Source: Kitagawia praeruptora (taxonomy: Eukaryota; Streptophyta; Magnoliopsida; Apiales; Apiaceae). Taken from it: a stretch of 64,000 nt of DNA. Made by a program: the position numbers and the translations under genes. Below the pieces are notes generated by a model. That model was not told the DNA's origin and did no database searches. It worked only from the letters and a program-made list of their open reading frames with translations. The number at the start of each line of letters is the position of its first letter. The first letter of the stretch is position 1. This document shows positions 34,403 through 44,122 of the stretch, piece by piece. The stretch covers positions 72,814,001-72,878,000 of the forward strand of contig CM075351.1 in assembly GCA_037693485.1 (NCBI GenBank), read 5' to 3'.

Positions 34403-37400
34403 TTAGTCAAAACCAGATACCATCCCTAGTTCATTGACCAGTCTTGTAAATGTTGCTTCACTAAGAGGCTTTGTGAAAACATCTGCAAGTTGTTGATCTA
34501 TAGGCACAAAGTGAAGCTCAATATTGCCTTCCTCTACATGCTCTCTGATAAAGTGATACCTTATGCTGATGTGCTTGGTCATTGAGTGTTGTACTGGATT
34601 ACCTGTCATTGCAATAGCACTTTGATTATCACAGAAAATAGGTATTTTACTATACCTCAACCCATAATCCAGTAGTTGATTTTTCATCCATAAAATCTGT
34701 GCACAACAGCTACCAGCAGCAATATACTCTGCTTCAGCTGTAGATGTAGATATTGACTTCTGTTTCTTGCTGTACCAAGACACTAGTCTGTTACCAAGAA
34801 ATTGACAACTTCCACTTGTGCTTTTTCTGTCAATCTTACAGCCAGCAAAATCTGCATCAGAGTAACCAAGTAGCTTAAAATCTGATTCTCTTGGGTACCA
34901 CAGTCCTAAGGTCACAGTGCCCTTGAGATATTTGAAAATCCTCTTCACAGCTGTTAAATGTGGTTCCCTTGGATCTGCCTGAAATCTTGCACACAGACAG
35001 GTGGCATACATGATATCAGGTCTACTAGCTGTTAAATAAAGTAGAGAACCAATCATCCCTCTGTAGCTTGTCATATCCACTGATGAACCTGTATCTTTGT
35101 CTAGTTTTGTTGCAGTTGCCATGGGAGTTGTTGCAGATGAACAGTCAAGCATGCCAAATTTCTTGAGTAGATTTCTGGTATATTTTGCTTGATTAATGAA
35201 AATTCCATCATCTGTTTGCTTCACCTGTAAGCCTAGAAAATAGCTTAACTCTCCCATCATACTCATTTGATATCTAGACTGCATGAGCTTGGCAAATTTC
35301 TTACAGAGTTTATCATTAGTAGATCCAAAAATGATATCATCTACATATATCTGTACTAAGAGCAGGTCATTACCAGATTGAAAGTAAAACAGAGTTTTGT
35401 CAATAGTACCTCTTTGAAACCCACTTTCTAGCAGAAATTTAGCAAGTGTTTCATACCATGCCCTTGGTGCCTGTTTAAGTCCATAGAGTGCCTTGTCTAA
35501 CCTGTAGACATGGTCTGGATATTTTGGATCTACAAAACCAGGTGGTTGTTCGACAAATACTTCTTCTTCAAGTTTTCCATTCAGAAAAGCACTTTTCACA
35601 TCCATTTGAAAAACCTTGAATTTCTTGTGAGAAGCATAGGCAAGAAACATCCTTATTGCCTCCAACCTGGCAACTGGTGCAAAAGTCTCATCATAATCTA
35701 TCCCTTCCTGCTGTGAATAGCCTTTAGCTACCAGTCTTGCTTTGTTCCTTGTGATCACACCATCACTGTCAGTTTTATTTCTGAAAACCCATTTAGTACC
35801 AACAATAGATCTGTTCTTTGGCCTTGGTACAAGGGTCCACACCTCATTTCTCTCAAATTCATTTAGCTCTTCTTGCATTGCTGTTATCCAGTCAGCATCT
35901 TTCAGAGCTTCTTCTACTTTCTTTGGCTCAGTTTGTGACAAGAATGCATGAAACAGACATTCATTTGTTGTTGCACTTCTTGTCCTAACTCTTGCATCTG
36001 GATCACCAATAATCAAATCAGGTGTATGTGACTTTGTCCATTTTCTTGCAGAAGGCAGATTGCTTCTGTCATCATGTGATCCTCCCCCTTGATCCATGCT
36101 CTCCTGATTTTCTTGGTGTCTCTCTTCATTTTCAGATGCTCCCCCTGAATGTGACTGCTTAGTATTTGAATGATCAGAGTTTGAATCAACAGTGTTTGAT
36201 TCATAGTTATCAATTGAGTCACTATCAGTGTTTGAATTTTCACTTTGATGTGATTCTTCATGCTCCCCCTCAACTGATTCTTCCCTTGTTTCTGATTGAA
36301 AGGTTTCTTCAGTGTTTACCAGTAGAGGTTCAGAATTGACCTCAACAGTGTTTGTCAGATCTGTATCATCCGAGTTTAATAAATCTTCATTTTCAAAGTG
36401 CAGTTGATCATGCTCATTAACATCTTCAAGTCCAGTTATTTTCTTGTCATCAAATGACACATGAATAGACTCCATGATCACTCTGGTTCTCAGATTAAAA
36501 ACTCTGAATGCCTTTGTTGACAGTGGATAGCCAACAAAAATTCCTTCATCTGCCTTTAGGTCAAATTTGGTCAACTGTTCAGGATGAGTCTTCAACACAA
36601 AGCACTTGCATCCAAAAATATGGAAATATTTTAGATTTGGCTTCTTCTTCTTTACCATTTCATATGGTGTTTTTCCATGCTTGTTGATCAGTGTTGCATT
36701 TTGAGTAAAACAAGCAGTTTGAACTGCTTCTGCCCAGAAATATGTTGGCAACTTTGCTTCATCTAGCATGGTTCTGGCAGCTTCTATCAAAGTTCTGTTC
36801 TTCCTCTCCACAACACCATTTTGTTGTGGAGTGCCAGGTGCAGAAAACTCTTGTTTGATCCCTTTACTCTTGCAAAATTCTTCCATAGATGAATTCCTGA
36901 ATTCAGTTCCATTGTCACTTCTGATTATCTTCACTTGATGCTCTGACCCTTTGTCCAGTTGGATTATATGATCTGTCAGTGTTAAAGCTGTTTCATCCTT
37001 CTTTGCAAGAAAATATACCCATGTGAATCTGGTATATTCATCAACAATGACCAATGCATATTTCTTCTTTCCAAGAGACATCACATTTACTGGACCAAAA
37101 AGATCAACATGTAGTAGATGATAAGGATCAGCAATTGAAGACTCAGATTTGCTTTTGAAAGAAGTTTTTCTCTGTTTGGCCTTTTGACATGAATCACACA
37201 GACCTTCTACATTCAACAGTGACTTTGGTAGACCTCTTGCAAGATCATTCTTTATAAGCTCATTGATGTTGTTCAGATTCAAATGAGAGAGTTTCTTGTG
37301 CCACTTCCAACTCTCTTCACTGGACATTCTTGTTGACAGACATACTGCTTTGCCATCAGTGTTTGTTGACAATTTTATTTCATAGATGTTGTTGTGTCTG

Positions 37401-37723
37401 TTTCCAACTAGAGCAACTTTCCCTGTAGATTTACTGATCACTTGGCAATATTCAGGCTGAAAATCTACATGATATCCTCTGTCACAGATTTGACTCACAG
37501 ATAGCAAATCATGCTTGAGTCCTGGAACCAGAGCTACATTTGTGATGATGACATTTCCAAGATTAATATTGCCATATCCCAGTGTATGTCCTATGTTGCC
37601 ATCTCCATAGGAAACTTCTGGGCCAGCTTTCTCCTCATACTCTGATAGCAGGGCTTTATTTCCAGTCATGTGTCCTGAACATCCACTGTCCACGACTAGG
37701 GTACTGACCCTTGTGCCCTGCAA
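34403..37723 (-). CDS. copia C Pol polyprotein: protease, integrase, RT, RNase H
   Basis: 1,106 residues without a stop. Protease: LVVDSGCSGHMTG (about residue 10). GAG-pre-integrase zinc region: WHKKLSH and CDSCQKAKQR. Integrase core: HVDLFGPV, RSDNGTEF and TPQQNGVVERKNRTL (D, D, E). The integrase-RT linker is acidic and Ser/Asn-rich. RT: KARLVAKGYSQQEGIDYDE, QMDVKSAFLNG, LYGLKQAPRAWYE and catalytic YVDDIIFGS. RNase H: STAEAEYIAAGSCCAQILW, CDNQSAIAM and QLADVFTKPL at the end. The frame opens at TTGCAGGGCAC, 10 bases after the gag stop and in a different frame. Expression therefore needs frameshifting or an RNA-processing step. All catalytic residues are intact. Confidence 0.95.
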   Translation of the reverse strand: MQGTRVSTLVVDSGCSGHMTGNKALLSEYEEKAGPEVSYGDGNIGHTLGYGNINLGNVIITNVALVPGLKHDLLSVSQICDRGYHVDFQPEYCQVISKSTGKVALVGNRHNNIYEIKLSTNTDGKAVCLSTRMSSEESWKWHKKLSHLNLNNINELIKNDLARGLPKSLLNVEGLCDSCQKAKQRKTSFKSKSESSIADPYHLLHVDLFGPVNVMSLGKKKYALVIVDEYTRFTWVYFLAKKDETALTLTDHIIQLDKGSEHQVKIIRSDNGTEFRNSSMEEFCKSKGIKQEFSAPGTPQQNGVVERKNRTLIEAARTMLDEAKLPTYFWAEAVQTACFTQNATLINKHGKTPYEMVKKKKPNLKYFHIFGCKCFVLKTHPEQLTKFDLKADEGIFVGYPLSTKAFRVFNLRTRVIMESIHVSFDDKKITGLEDVNEHDQLHFENEDLLNSDDTDLTNTVEVNSEPLLVNTEETFQSETREESVEGEHEESHQSENSNTDSDSIDNYESNTVDSNSDHSNTKQSHSGGASENEERHQENQESMDQGGGSHDDRSNLPSARKWTKSHTPDLIIGDPDARVRTRSATTNECLFHAFLSQTEPKKVEEALKDADWITAMQEELNEFERNEVWTLVPRPKNRSIVGTKWVFRNKTDSDGVITRNKARLVAKGYSQQEGIDYDETFAPVARLEAIRMFLAYASHKKFKVFQMDVKSAFLNGKLEEEVFVEQPPGFVDPKYPDHVYRLDKALYGLKQAPRAWYETLAKFLLESGFQRGTIDKTLFYFQSGNDLLLVQIYVDDIIFGSTNDKLCKKFAKLMQSRYQMSMMGELSYFLGLQVKQTDDGIFINQAKYTRNLLKKFGMLDCSSATTPMATATKLDKDTGSSVDMTSYRGMIGSLLYLTASRPDIMYATCLCARFQADPREPHLTAVKRIFKYLKGTVTLGLWYPRESDFKLLGYSDADFAGCKIDRKSTSGSCQFLGNRLVSWYSKKQKSISTSTAEAEYIAAGSCCAQILWMKNQLLDYGLRYSKIPIFCDNQSAIAMTGNPVQHSMTKHISIRYHFIREHVEEGNIELHFVPIDQQLADVFTKPLSEATFTRLVNELGMVSGFD

Positions 37724-37733
37724 TCACAAACAA

Positions 37734-39596
37734 TCACTGATTGTTAGTTTTAAGGATCCAGAATTGCTTGGATCCTTTGGCTTTCTTAATTCTGTTAGCT
37801 TTTGCAGCGGAATTCACATTAACAGAGTTTAAGCTAACTTTTTCAGAGTTTTCATTTGCAGAATTTACTTTAACCCATTTCAAATTTGGCTTGGGTTCAT
37901 AGTAATTATAATAAATAGCATGATAATCTCTGCAAGTGTAAATAGAATGCCAAGTACTTCCACAGTGTTTACATAAAGTCTGTGGTCTAACCTTTACCTG
38001 ATTTTCAAATCTAAGTTCATCTCCTACAGAGTAACCTAGACCTACTGTATCTGACTGAAACACTTCTTGAGTGTTTTTACCAGAGTGTGTCCAAGTCTTA
38101 ATGATGTGTTTAGTATCCTCCAATTCTGATTCTAGTTGCTTATACTTACCTAGCAACTCCTGTTCAATAAACACTGCATCATCTCTCTCTTTTTGAATTT
38201 TATTCATGTTCTCTAGCTGTTCCTCAACAAGTTTATTTCTTTCTTTGAGTTGAGAACACTCAGACTTTATCCTCTCATTTTCTAAAGTCTGATCCCTATA
38301 ACTGATATGCAATGCTTTAAGATAAATTCTCAATTCAGTTATATTATCAGTGTTATAAGCATAGGTAGTTGGAGGTACCTTGAGATCATCATTTTCAGTC
38401 TGAGTAGTAGCCATGAGAGCATAGTTGACTTCCTCATCTGAATCTGAAGTGTCTGCCCAATCTCTGCCTTTGGTGTAGAGTGCCTTTTCAGTTTTACCCT
38501 TCTTGCACTCAGGAGCATAGTGACCCATCTCCTTACACTTGTAGCATTGAATCTCAGACTTGTTTTTCTTACCAGATTTGAAGTCCTTTCCCTCAGATTT
38601 CTTGAAATTCTTCTTATCAAACTTTGAGTAGTCCTTGGAGAATCTCTTTCCCTTCTTGAAGTTCTTGTATCCCATCTTCTTGAAGGTCTTTACCATCAAT
38701 GCAGCCATTTGCATCATCTCCTCATCATCTTCAGAATCAGATGATTCATCTGTGTTTGAGTCAACATCAGTGTCTGATGGCTCATTCTCTGAATGTATAA
38801 CTAAGGCTTTTCCTTTTGCCTTTTTCCTTGATGCTTCCTTCTTTGATGGTTTCTCCTCAATCTCAAGAGCAACAGACTTTGACTTTCTACTAGATCTTTT
38901 GTTTCTCTGCTCCAATTCCAATTCATGGGTTTTGAGCAGTCCATAAATTTCATCAATCTCTGTTTCACCAAGTTCATAATTATCTCTTATAGTGGTTGTC
39001 TTCACATCCCACTTTTCAGGTAGAGAGAGAAGAAACTTGAGATTTGAATCTTCTAAATCATACTCTTTGTTCACCAATGACAAATCATTGAGCAGTTTAC
39101 AGAATCTGTCAAATGTTTCTGTCATGGTTTCATCAGATTTTGCCTCAAAATGTTCATACTCCTGTGTGAGTATGTTCCTTCTGTTCTTCTTAATTGCAGG
39201 TGTTCCTTGACATCTAACCTCAAGTGCATCCCATATCTCCTTTGCAGTTGTGCAGTTTATCACTTTATTAGACATAACATTGTCTAATGCACTGTGAAGT
39301 AAATGCCTTACTTTCGCATCCTTTGCAATAGATGAAAGATCCTCAGCAGATAGATCTTTCTTCTCTTTTGGAATTACTTTTGGTTCCTCACCAGCAGCAG
39401 CAGCAGATAACTTTGTAGGTTTGTGAGGACCTTCATAAATTCTGTCCAGATATTCTGGATCTGTAGCCTCCAGAAACATGGTCATCTTCACCTTCCAAAT
39501 TGCATACTCTAATGGCCTCAGAATAGGAACCCTAATTGTTTCATACCTACTAACAGTAGTAGGTGCTTTCTCAGATGATGGAGGTATCTCTGCCAT
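37734..39596 (-). CDS. copia C Gag
   Basis: 620 residues from ATG 39596 (MAEIPPSSEKAP). N-terminal gag domain (YAIWKVKMTMFLEATDPEYL, about residue 35) and core (AKEIWDALEVRCQGT to FDRFCKLLNDLSLV). A Lys-rich, Asp/Ser-rich middle is followed by zinc knuckle CYKCKEMGHYAPEC (about residue 355), a long coiled coil (about 425-500) and a second, glycine-poor knuckle CKHCGSTWHSIYTC (about 545). It ends WILKTNNQ. The coiled coil and two-knuckle layout are shared with element D and fit Sirevirus Gag. Unbroken frame. Confidence 0.93.
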   Translation of the reverse strand: MAEIPPSSEKAPTTVSRYETIRVPILRPLEYAIWKVKMTMFLEATDPEYLDRIYEGPHKPTKLSAAAAGEEPKVIPKEKKDLSAEDLSSIAKDAKVRHLLHSALDNVMSNKVINCTTAKEIWDALEVRCQGTPAIKKNRRNILTQEYEHFEAKSDETMTETFDRFCKLLNDLSLVNKEYDLEDSNLKFLLSLPEKWDVKTTTIRDNYELGETEIDEIYGLLKTHELELEQRNKRSSRKSKSVALEIEEKPSKKEASRKKAKGKALVIHSENEPSDTDVDSNTDESSDSEDDEEMMQMAALMVKTFKKMGYKNFKKGKRFSKDYSKFDKKNFKKSEGKDFKSGKKNKSEIQCYKCKEMGHYAPECKKGKTEKALYTKGRDWADTSDSDEEVNYALMATTQTENDDLKVPPTTYAYNTDNITELRIYLKALHISYRDQTLENERIKSECSQLKERNKLVEEQLENMNKIQKERDDAVFIEQELLGKYKQLESELEDTKHIIKTWTHSGKNTQEVFQSDTVGLGYSVGDELRFENQVKVRPQTLCKHCGSTWHSIYTCRDYHAIYYNYYEPKPNLKWVKVNSANENSEKVSLNSVNVNSAAKANRIKKAKGSKQFWILKTNNQ

Positions 39597-39644
39597 TGAT
39601 TACTATTGTGTTTGGATCTTTAACTGTAATAAAGTAACAGATTT

Positions 39645-39657
39645 GGCTCTGATACCA
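39645..39657 (-). other. primer binding site of copia C
   Basis: Minus strand TGGTATCAGAGCC, two bases from the 5' LTR at 39660. Confidence 0.92.
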
Positions 39658-39659
39658 CT

Positions 39660-40268
39660 TGTTAGGTCGAATACACAATATATAATCAATTACTGTATGA
39701 ATAAGTAACAAGAACACACGTTTTTAACCCTTAAAACTATTTGGAATTAATAATTCCTCTCTCGGTGATGTAAAGTATCACAGAGAGCTGCTTAGGTTAC
39801 AAGAATGATATTCGTTCACGATGGATACCCTTCTAGGGTTAACCTAACTGTATTTATAAGATATACAACTACATACAATCGTAAATTGATTCTCCTAAAA
39901 TTAAGCTATACAATTGATATCAATTACGATTGCTACACGTCTTCTAAGTCAACTCAATCTCTTTGACAGCTAACAAATCTTCAAAGATATCGCTTCCATA
40001 TTAATATTAAATTAATCTTCAAACTCTGTTGACTTGTAGACGCTCCCAGTAGACAGACTTTAGCAAACTCTGTTCTCTCCACGCTAACAGTGTTTGCGCT
40101 TCCATGTATTTAGCTATCAGTGTTTACGCTTTCCTCTGTCAGCGTTTGCGCTTCCAGCAATCAGCGTATACTCAAACTCTGTTCACAACTGCTTTCAATA
40201 ACAAGTTAAACTCTCTTTACCTGTAACACTTAAACACTGACATTAAATCACATCAATTATATCTAACA
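39660..40268 (-). repeat. 5' LTR of copia C
   Basis: 609 bp. Differs from the 3' LTR at three positions that I can see. Followed by TSD TATGG at 40269-40273. Confidence 0.96.
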
Positions 40269-43200
40269 TATGGAGATTAAGCAACCAAGATTAGTAATAT
40301 AACAAGGATACATACCACATTATTTATCAGTGTACTTGGCATTTTACTTAGAAAATTTAGAAAACAAGAGATGAGATCACCAAGGATTACATCACTTTCC
40401 ACTAATTAGTTTTAAGGGTAAATTAGTCTTTTAACAAGGTAAATTATCTAAATATCTCCACAAAACTCTAGAATATGCAAGAGATTAGGATGAGATGAGA
40501 TAAGATTAAACAACCAAGAAGAAAACTCTCCCCTTCCATTTCTTCTTTCATTCGGCCATTCAAGAAAAAAAGAGAAAAAGAAAAATAAAAACCCTAGCAA
40601 AAATCAACTACAAATCAAGAGAAAAATCATGGAGCATCTTGGAGGATAGATCAAGACTAGCACAAAGTTTCATAGCCATCTACCATCATTTAGCAAGGTA
40701 ATAAAATCATAGAAGTTGAAGATGAATAGTGATGAATAGTGTTTTTCAAGTTTTAATCTTTGTTTTAATGACTCCTTTAGTTAATCCAAGCTAATTCAAG
40801 GTTGTTCAAGGTGTGCCCAAGGATTATTAAGGATTATTAAGTGTTCTTCAAGCTTCAAAGAGGTATAACAACCCTTGCCCTTTTGTATTTATGATGAATA
40901 TTGTTGGTTTAAGTGATTAAGTGGTGTAAAGATTAAGATTATGATGTTATAAGTGTTAGTAAGTGATTAAAGTTGATTTTGGAAGGAGTTTGGGATTGTA
41001 ACCATGGCTGGTAATGAAGACCACATGGTGTAGGTGATGATTATGGTGTTTGATGATTGATTTGGAGGAGTTTGATTTTGGAAAGTATGAAATTACAGCA
41101 GTTATAATGTCCGATTTTCGTTAGAACGAAATCTGCCCTGTTTTTAGCAACTGTGCACACACGGTAGGTTACTGTCCAGCACACCAAGGGACCATGAGAT
41201 GATAGAGCTTAGTTCATAGATCGTTTTGATATAAGGTGCGTTAAAATCTGATGAACGGTTTAGGAGAAAAGTCAGTTTTAGTGAAAGGTGTTCGAAAACC
41301 GAGAAACTGTAATTGTATCAAATTTGAGGCTAAAGTTACCATACTTAGACATCTTTATAAGTCACGAAATTTTGGGATAGTGTAGTAGGGTTGTCAGAGG
41401 ACCCTTGACAGTTGACCTTACATTAAAATTCGAAATCCATATTTTCTGAGAATTTTTACAGTTAAGTGTGGTCGTTAGGGAAAATGGTGAAAACCCCTGA
41501 AACTTCAATTGAGCTTATAAATGGTTAAGTCCTTGAACCTTTGGGGTAATAATAATACGTTAAACATACATTGAAGTGTAAAGGGTGTTGTTATACGAGA
41601 GGGTAGTGAGTAAGAGATGTGATATTCTAATGACGGTCCTTTTGTGTTTATAGAAATTTCGGAGGAGGAACCAGCCCTACTGTCAGGATACAGAAATCGA
41701 GGCAAGATCCTTCTATCCCTACTTTAAAAATTATTTATCTTTGGAATAATAATGATATCATGGAATATATTTATGTATATGTGATGCTTTTGTTGCTATA
41801 TTGCAAAGAATATATCTTCTTGATTGTGGAAGGTTAAAGAGAGATGGATATGTTTTCTGAAATATGAATATAGAGATGATTACAAATGGAACGAATATGC
41901 TCTAGGGTAAAAGAGATATGAAAGAGAATGGTATCAGTTGTTATCTAGGGTTATATGGTTTATAATGCTATATTATAAACATTCTTTTTAGTGTATGTTA
42001 TATACATATATTTTATAGAAGTAATGTGCGAGAATGGAAATGAGATGAGTAAATGACATATGGAAATGAAAGCGAGAAAATGGAAATGTGAAATGGTGTT
42101 GACAAATTGAATAATGATCTTATAAAAAGGGGGATAGCAATAAAAAGCGTAAGAGGCTGTGTGCTGCACAGTCCAGCAATCAATCAATAAAAAGCGTAAG
42201 AGGCTGTGTGCTGCACAGTCCAGCAATCAATATTTTAATTCGGCCCAAGAGTTGCCGAAGGAGGATGTAGTGGTGGACCTTCCTCCAGGGGGATGTAGTG
42301 GTGGACCTTCCTCCTTCTACCGGTAGTAAAAAGGGACGGGTACGGAGGACGACTGATCATCGTGCCTCACGTATTCGGCAACAGTGAAAACCCCCATAAT
42401 AATTGAATGAAGAATAAATGATAAAGTCAGACTGGTATACTGAAAAGGGAAAGTGATATGAAACGATGAAATTATGGTTATAGATGAAGAGAAACTGATT
42501 TTATATTAATTTATAAAATTTTTGTATAGGAAGGAAATGAGAAGATGATAGTGAGAGATTTATTCAAATATTTATACTATTTTAAAATATTACACTGAAA
42601 GGGTATATTGATTGTTATATTATTTAAGAAGAGAAACTGATACTATATTATTTTAGATTTCTTTCTTATAATAGCAAGTGGATGATGTATTATTAAATAA
42701 GAGTTTTATTCTTACTTAAAGTTTATAATTTGGTTACTGCTTACATATGTATATACATGTTTACTTGGTTACATTTTAAACTCTAGTTTACAATATTATC
42801 TTGCTGAGCTATTATAGCTCACTCTTGCTACTTATCTATATACAGCTAGGTATGCCAATACTACGCAGAACGCCCCGCAAGAGGGTAAGGGAAAGGCGAC
42901 CTTCTGAGAGCTCGTTAGCATCAATCCCCGAGGTAGATGACCATCGCAAGGGGTTTAGTGGGCTTATGTATATTAAGTGTGTAAGTTTGAAAGATTGTAA
43001 TAAATTTGGTTGTTGAAATGCTTCTTGTAGAAGCATCACTCAACAATGTACTGAAGTATGATTCTGGGTTGTAATAACTTTTTAATTCTAAACTCTTATT
43101 ATGGTGAATGTTGTTCTCTGAGCATATGACTGGTGTGTGTGTGTGTGTGTGTATTACTGTGGGGTCAATTGCATAAGTATTAATTATAAAAAAAAAAAAC

Positions 43201-43301
43201 CCAAGAGATATTGATTTTGAATGGAAGTTGGTTCGTGATGGCCCAAATTCATGACCCCGGATTTGGGGCTGTCACAGAGGGTCTTTGAAAACCATAAGGT
43301 G

Positions 43302-44122
43302 GTGTTTGGGAACTTGAATTTCATTTCAAATCCATGATTTCAAATCCAAATTCTTTTTTTTTGGTAAGTATGAGAATTTCAAATTCAGAATTTTTTTTCC
43401 CGGAACAAATTTTTTCGAGAAAAATTTTCCCAGGAAAAAAAATTCCCGAGATAAATTTTCCCAGAAAAAAAATTTCTCGAAAAAAATTTCTTTCCCGAGG
43501 AAAAAAATCTCGAGAAAATTTTCCCGGAAAAAAATTTATAGAGAAAATTTTCCCGGGGAAAAAAATCCCGAGAAAATTTTTCGGGAAAAAAATTTCTCGA
43601 GAAAAAATTTCCCTGGGAAAAAATTCTCGAGAAAATTTTCCCGAAAATAATTTTTTCGAGAAAACTTTTCCTGGGAAAATATTTCTCGAGAAAAATTTCT
43701 CGGGAAAAAAAATTCTCGAGAAAATTTTTCGGGAAAAAAATTCTCGAGAAAATTTTTCGGGAAAAAAAATTCTCGAGAAAAATTTCCCGGGAAAAAAATT
43801 TTCGAGAAAATTTTTTGGGAAAAAAATTTTCGAGAACAATTTTCCAAGAAATAAATTTCTCTCGAAAAATTTTCCCGGAAAAAAGTTTCAAAAACTATTT
43901 CTCTAAAAAATTTCCAAAAAAAAAAGGGATGATCACATAGTTTGGCGATGAATAATTTCAAATGACTACCTTTCATCTGTAATTTCAAATTACAAAAAAA
44001 TAGTTAATATTTAATTGGTATGGAATTCATCAATTCCAATTCCAAATTTTTTTATTCTTGCCAAACACTAAATTTGGTCAATTCCAGGAATTCAAATGAA
44101 TTCCAAGTTACCAAACAAGCCA
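43302..44122. mobile_element. MITE-like unit containing a palindromic minisatellite
   Basis: Outer ends are imperfect inverted repeats: GGTGTTTGGGAACTTG on the left and CAAGTTACCAAACAAGCC on the right, with inner ATTTCATTTCAAATCC versus GGAATTCAAATGAATTCC. The TGTTTGG terminus is common in hAT-type MITEs. No clear TSD. The core is the minisatellite listed separately. Confidence 0.55.
43390..43890. repeat. minisatellite of alternating TCGA and CCGG palindromes
   Basis: About 16-17 units of roughly 30 bp alternating TTCTCGAGAAAATTTT and TTCCCGGGAAAAAAA. Each half-unit is nearly self-complementary, so either strand could fold into a chain of hairpins. Overlapping ORFs on both strands encode the same kind of Phe/Lys/Ser-rich repeat and are artefacts of the palindromes. 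Confidence 0.9.

Larger units (their letters stand above)
29829..40268 (-). mobile_element. Ty1/copia element C, Sirevirus-like, complete
   Basis: 10,440 bp on the minus strand: 609-bp LTRs (three differences seen), primer binding site, gag, pol, a long spacer, an extra ORF, polypurine tract and TSD TATGG. The length, large gag with coiled coil and two zinc knuckles, and an ORF downstream of pol fit the Sirevirus (SIRE1/Maximus) lineage. Gag and pol frames are unbroken, so this is the most intact element in the window. It must be younger than the gypsy LTR it interrupts. Confidence 0.95.
22904..43276 (+). mobile_element. Ty3/gypsy gag-only element with 3.4-kb LTRs (TR-GAG-like)
   Basis: Plus-strand LTR element with 3,404-bp 5' and about 3,406-bp 3' LTRs (the latter split by copia C), primer binding site, a single gag ORF, polypurine tract and perfect TSD GAGGG (22899-22903, 43277-43281). 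Only about 560 bp lie between gag and the 3' LTR, so protease, RT, RNase H and integrase are absent. By eye the LTRs differ at roughly eight to ten substitutions, implying a young insertion. Gag with two zinc knuckles and long LTRs resembles the Tekay/Del chromovirus group. Mobilisation would need pol from another element. Confidence 0.92.
29426..43276 (+). repeat. 3' LTR of gag-only gypsy, split by copia C
   Basis: 29426-29828 and 40269-43276 together match the 5' LTR. The interruption is copia C plus one copy of its TATGG target duplication. The internal 47-bp and 24-bp duplications of the 5' LTR are present here at about 42134-42230 and 42254-42311. Confidence 0.93.

Noticed and set aside
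43321..43988. Four overlapping long ORFs (150-190 residues) on both strands
   Set aside because: They are low-complexity Phe/Lys/Ser repeats produced by the palindromic minisatellite, similar on both strands and in several frames. Not genes.
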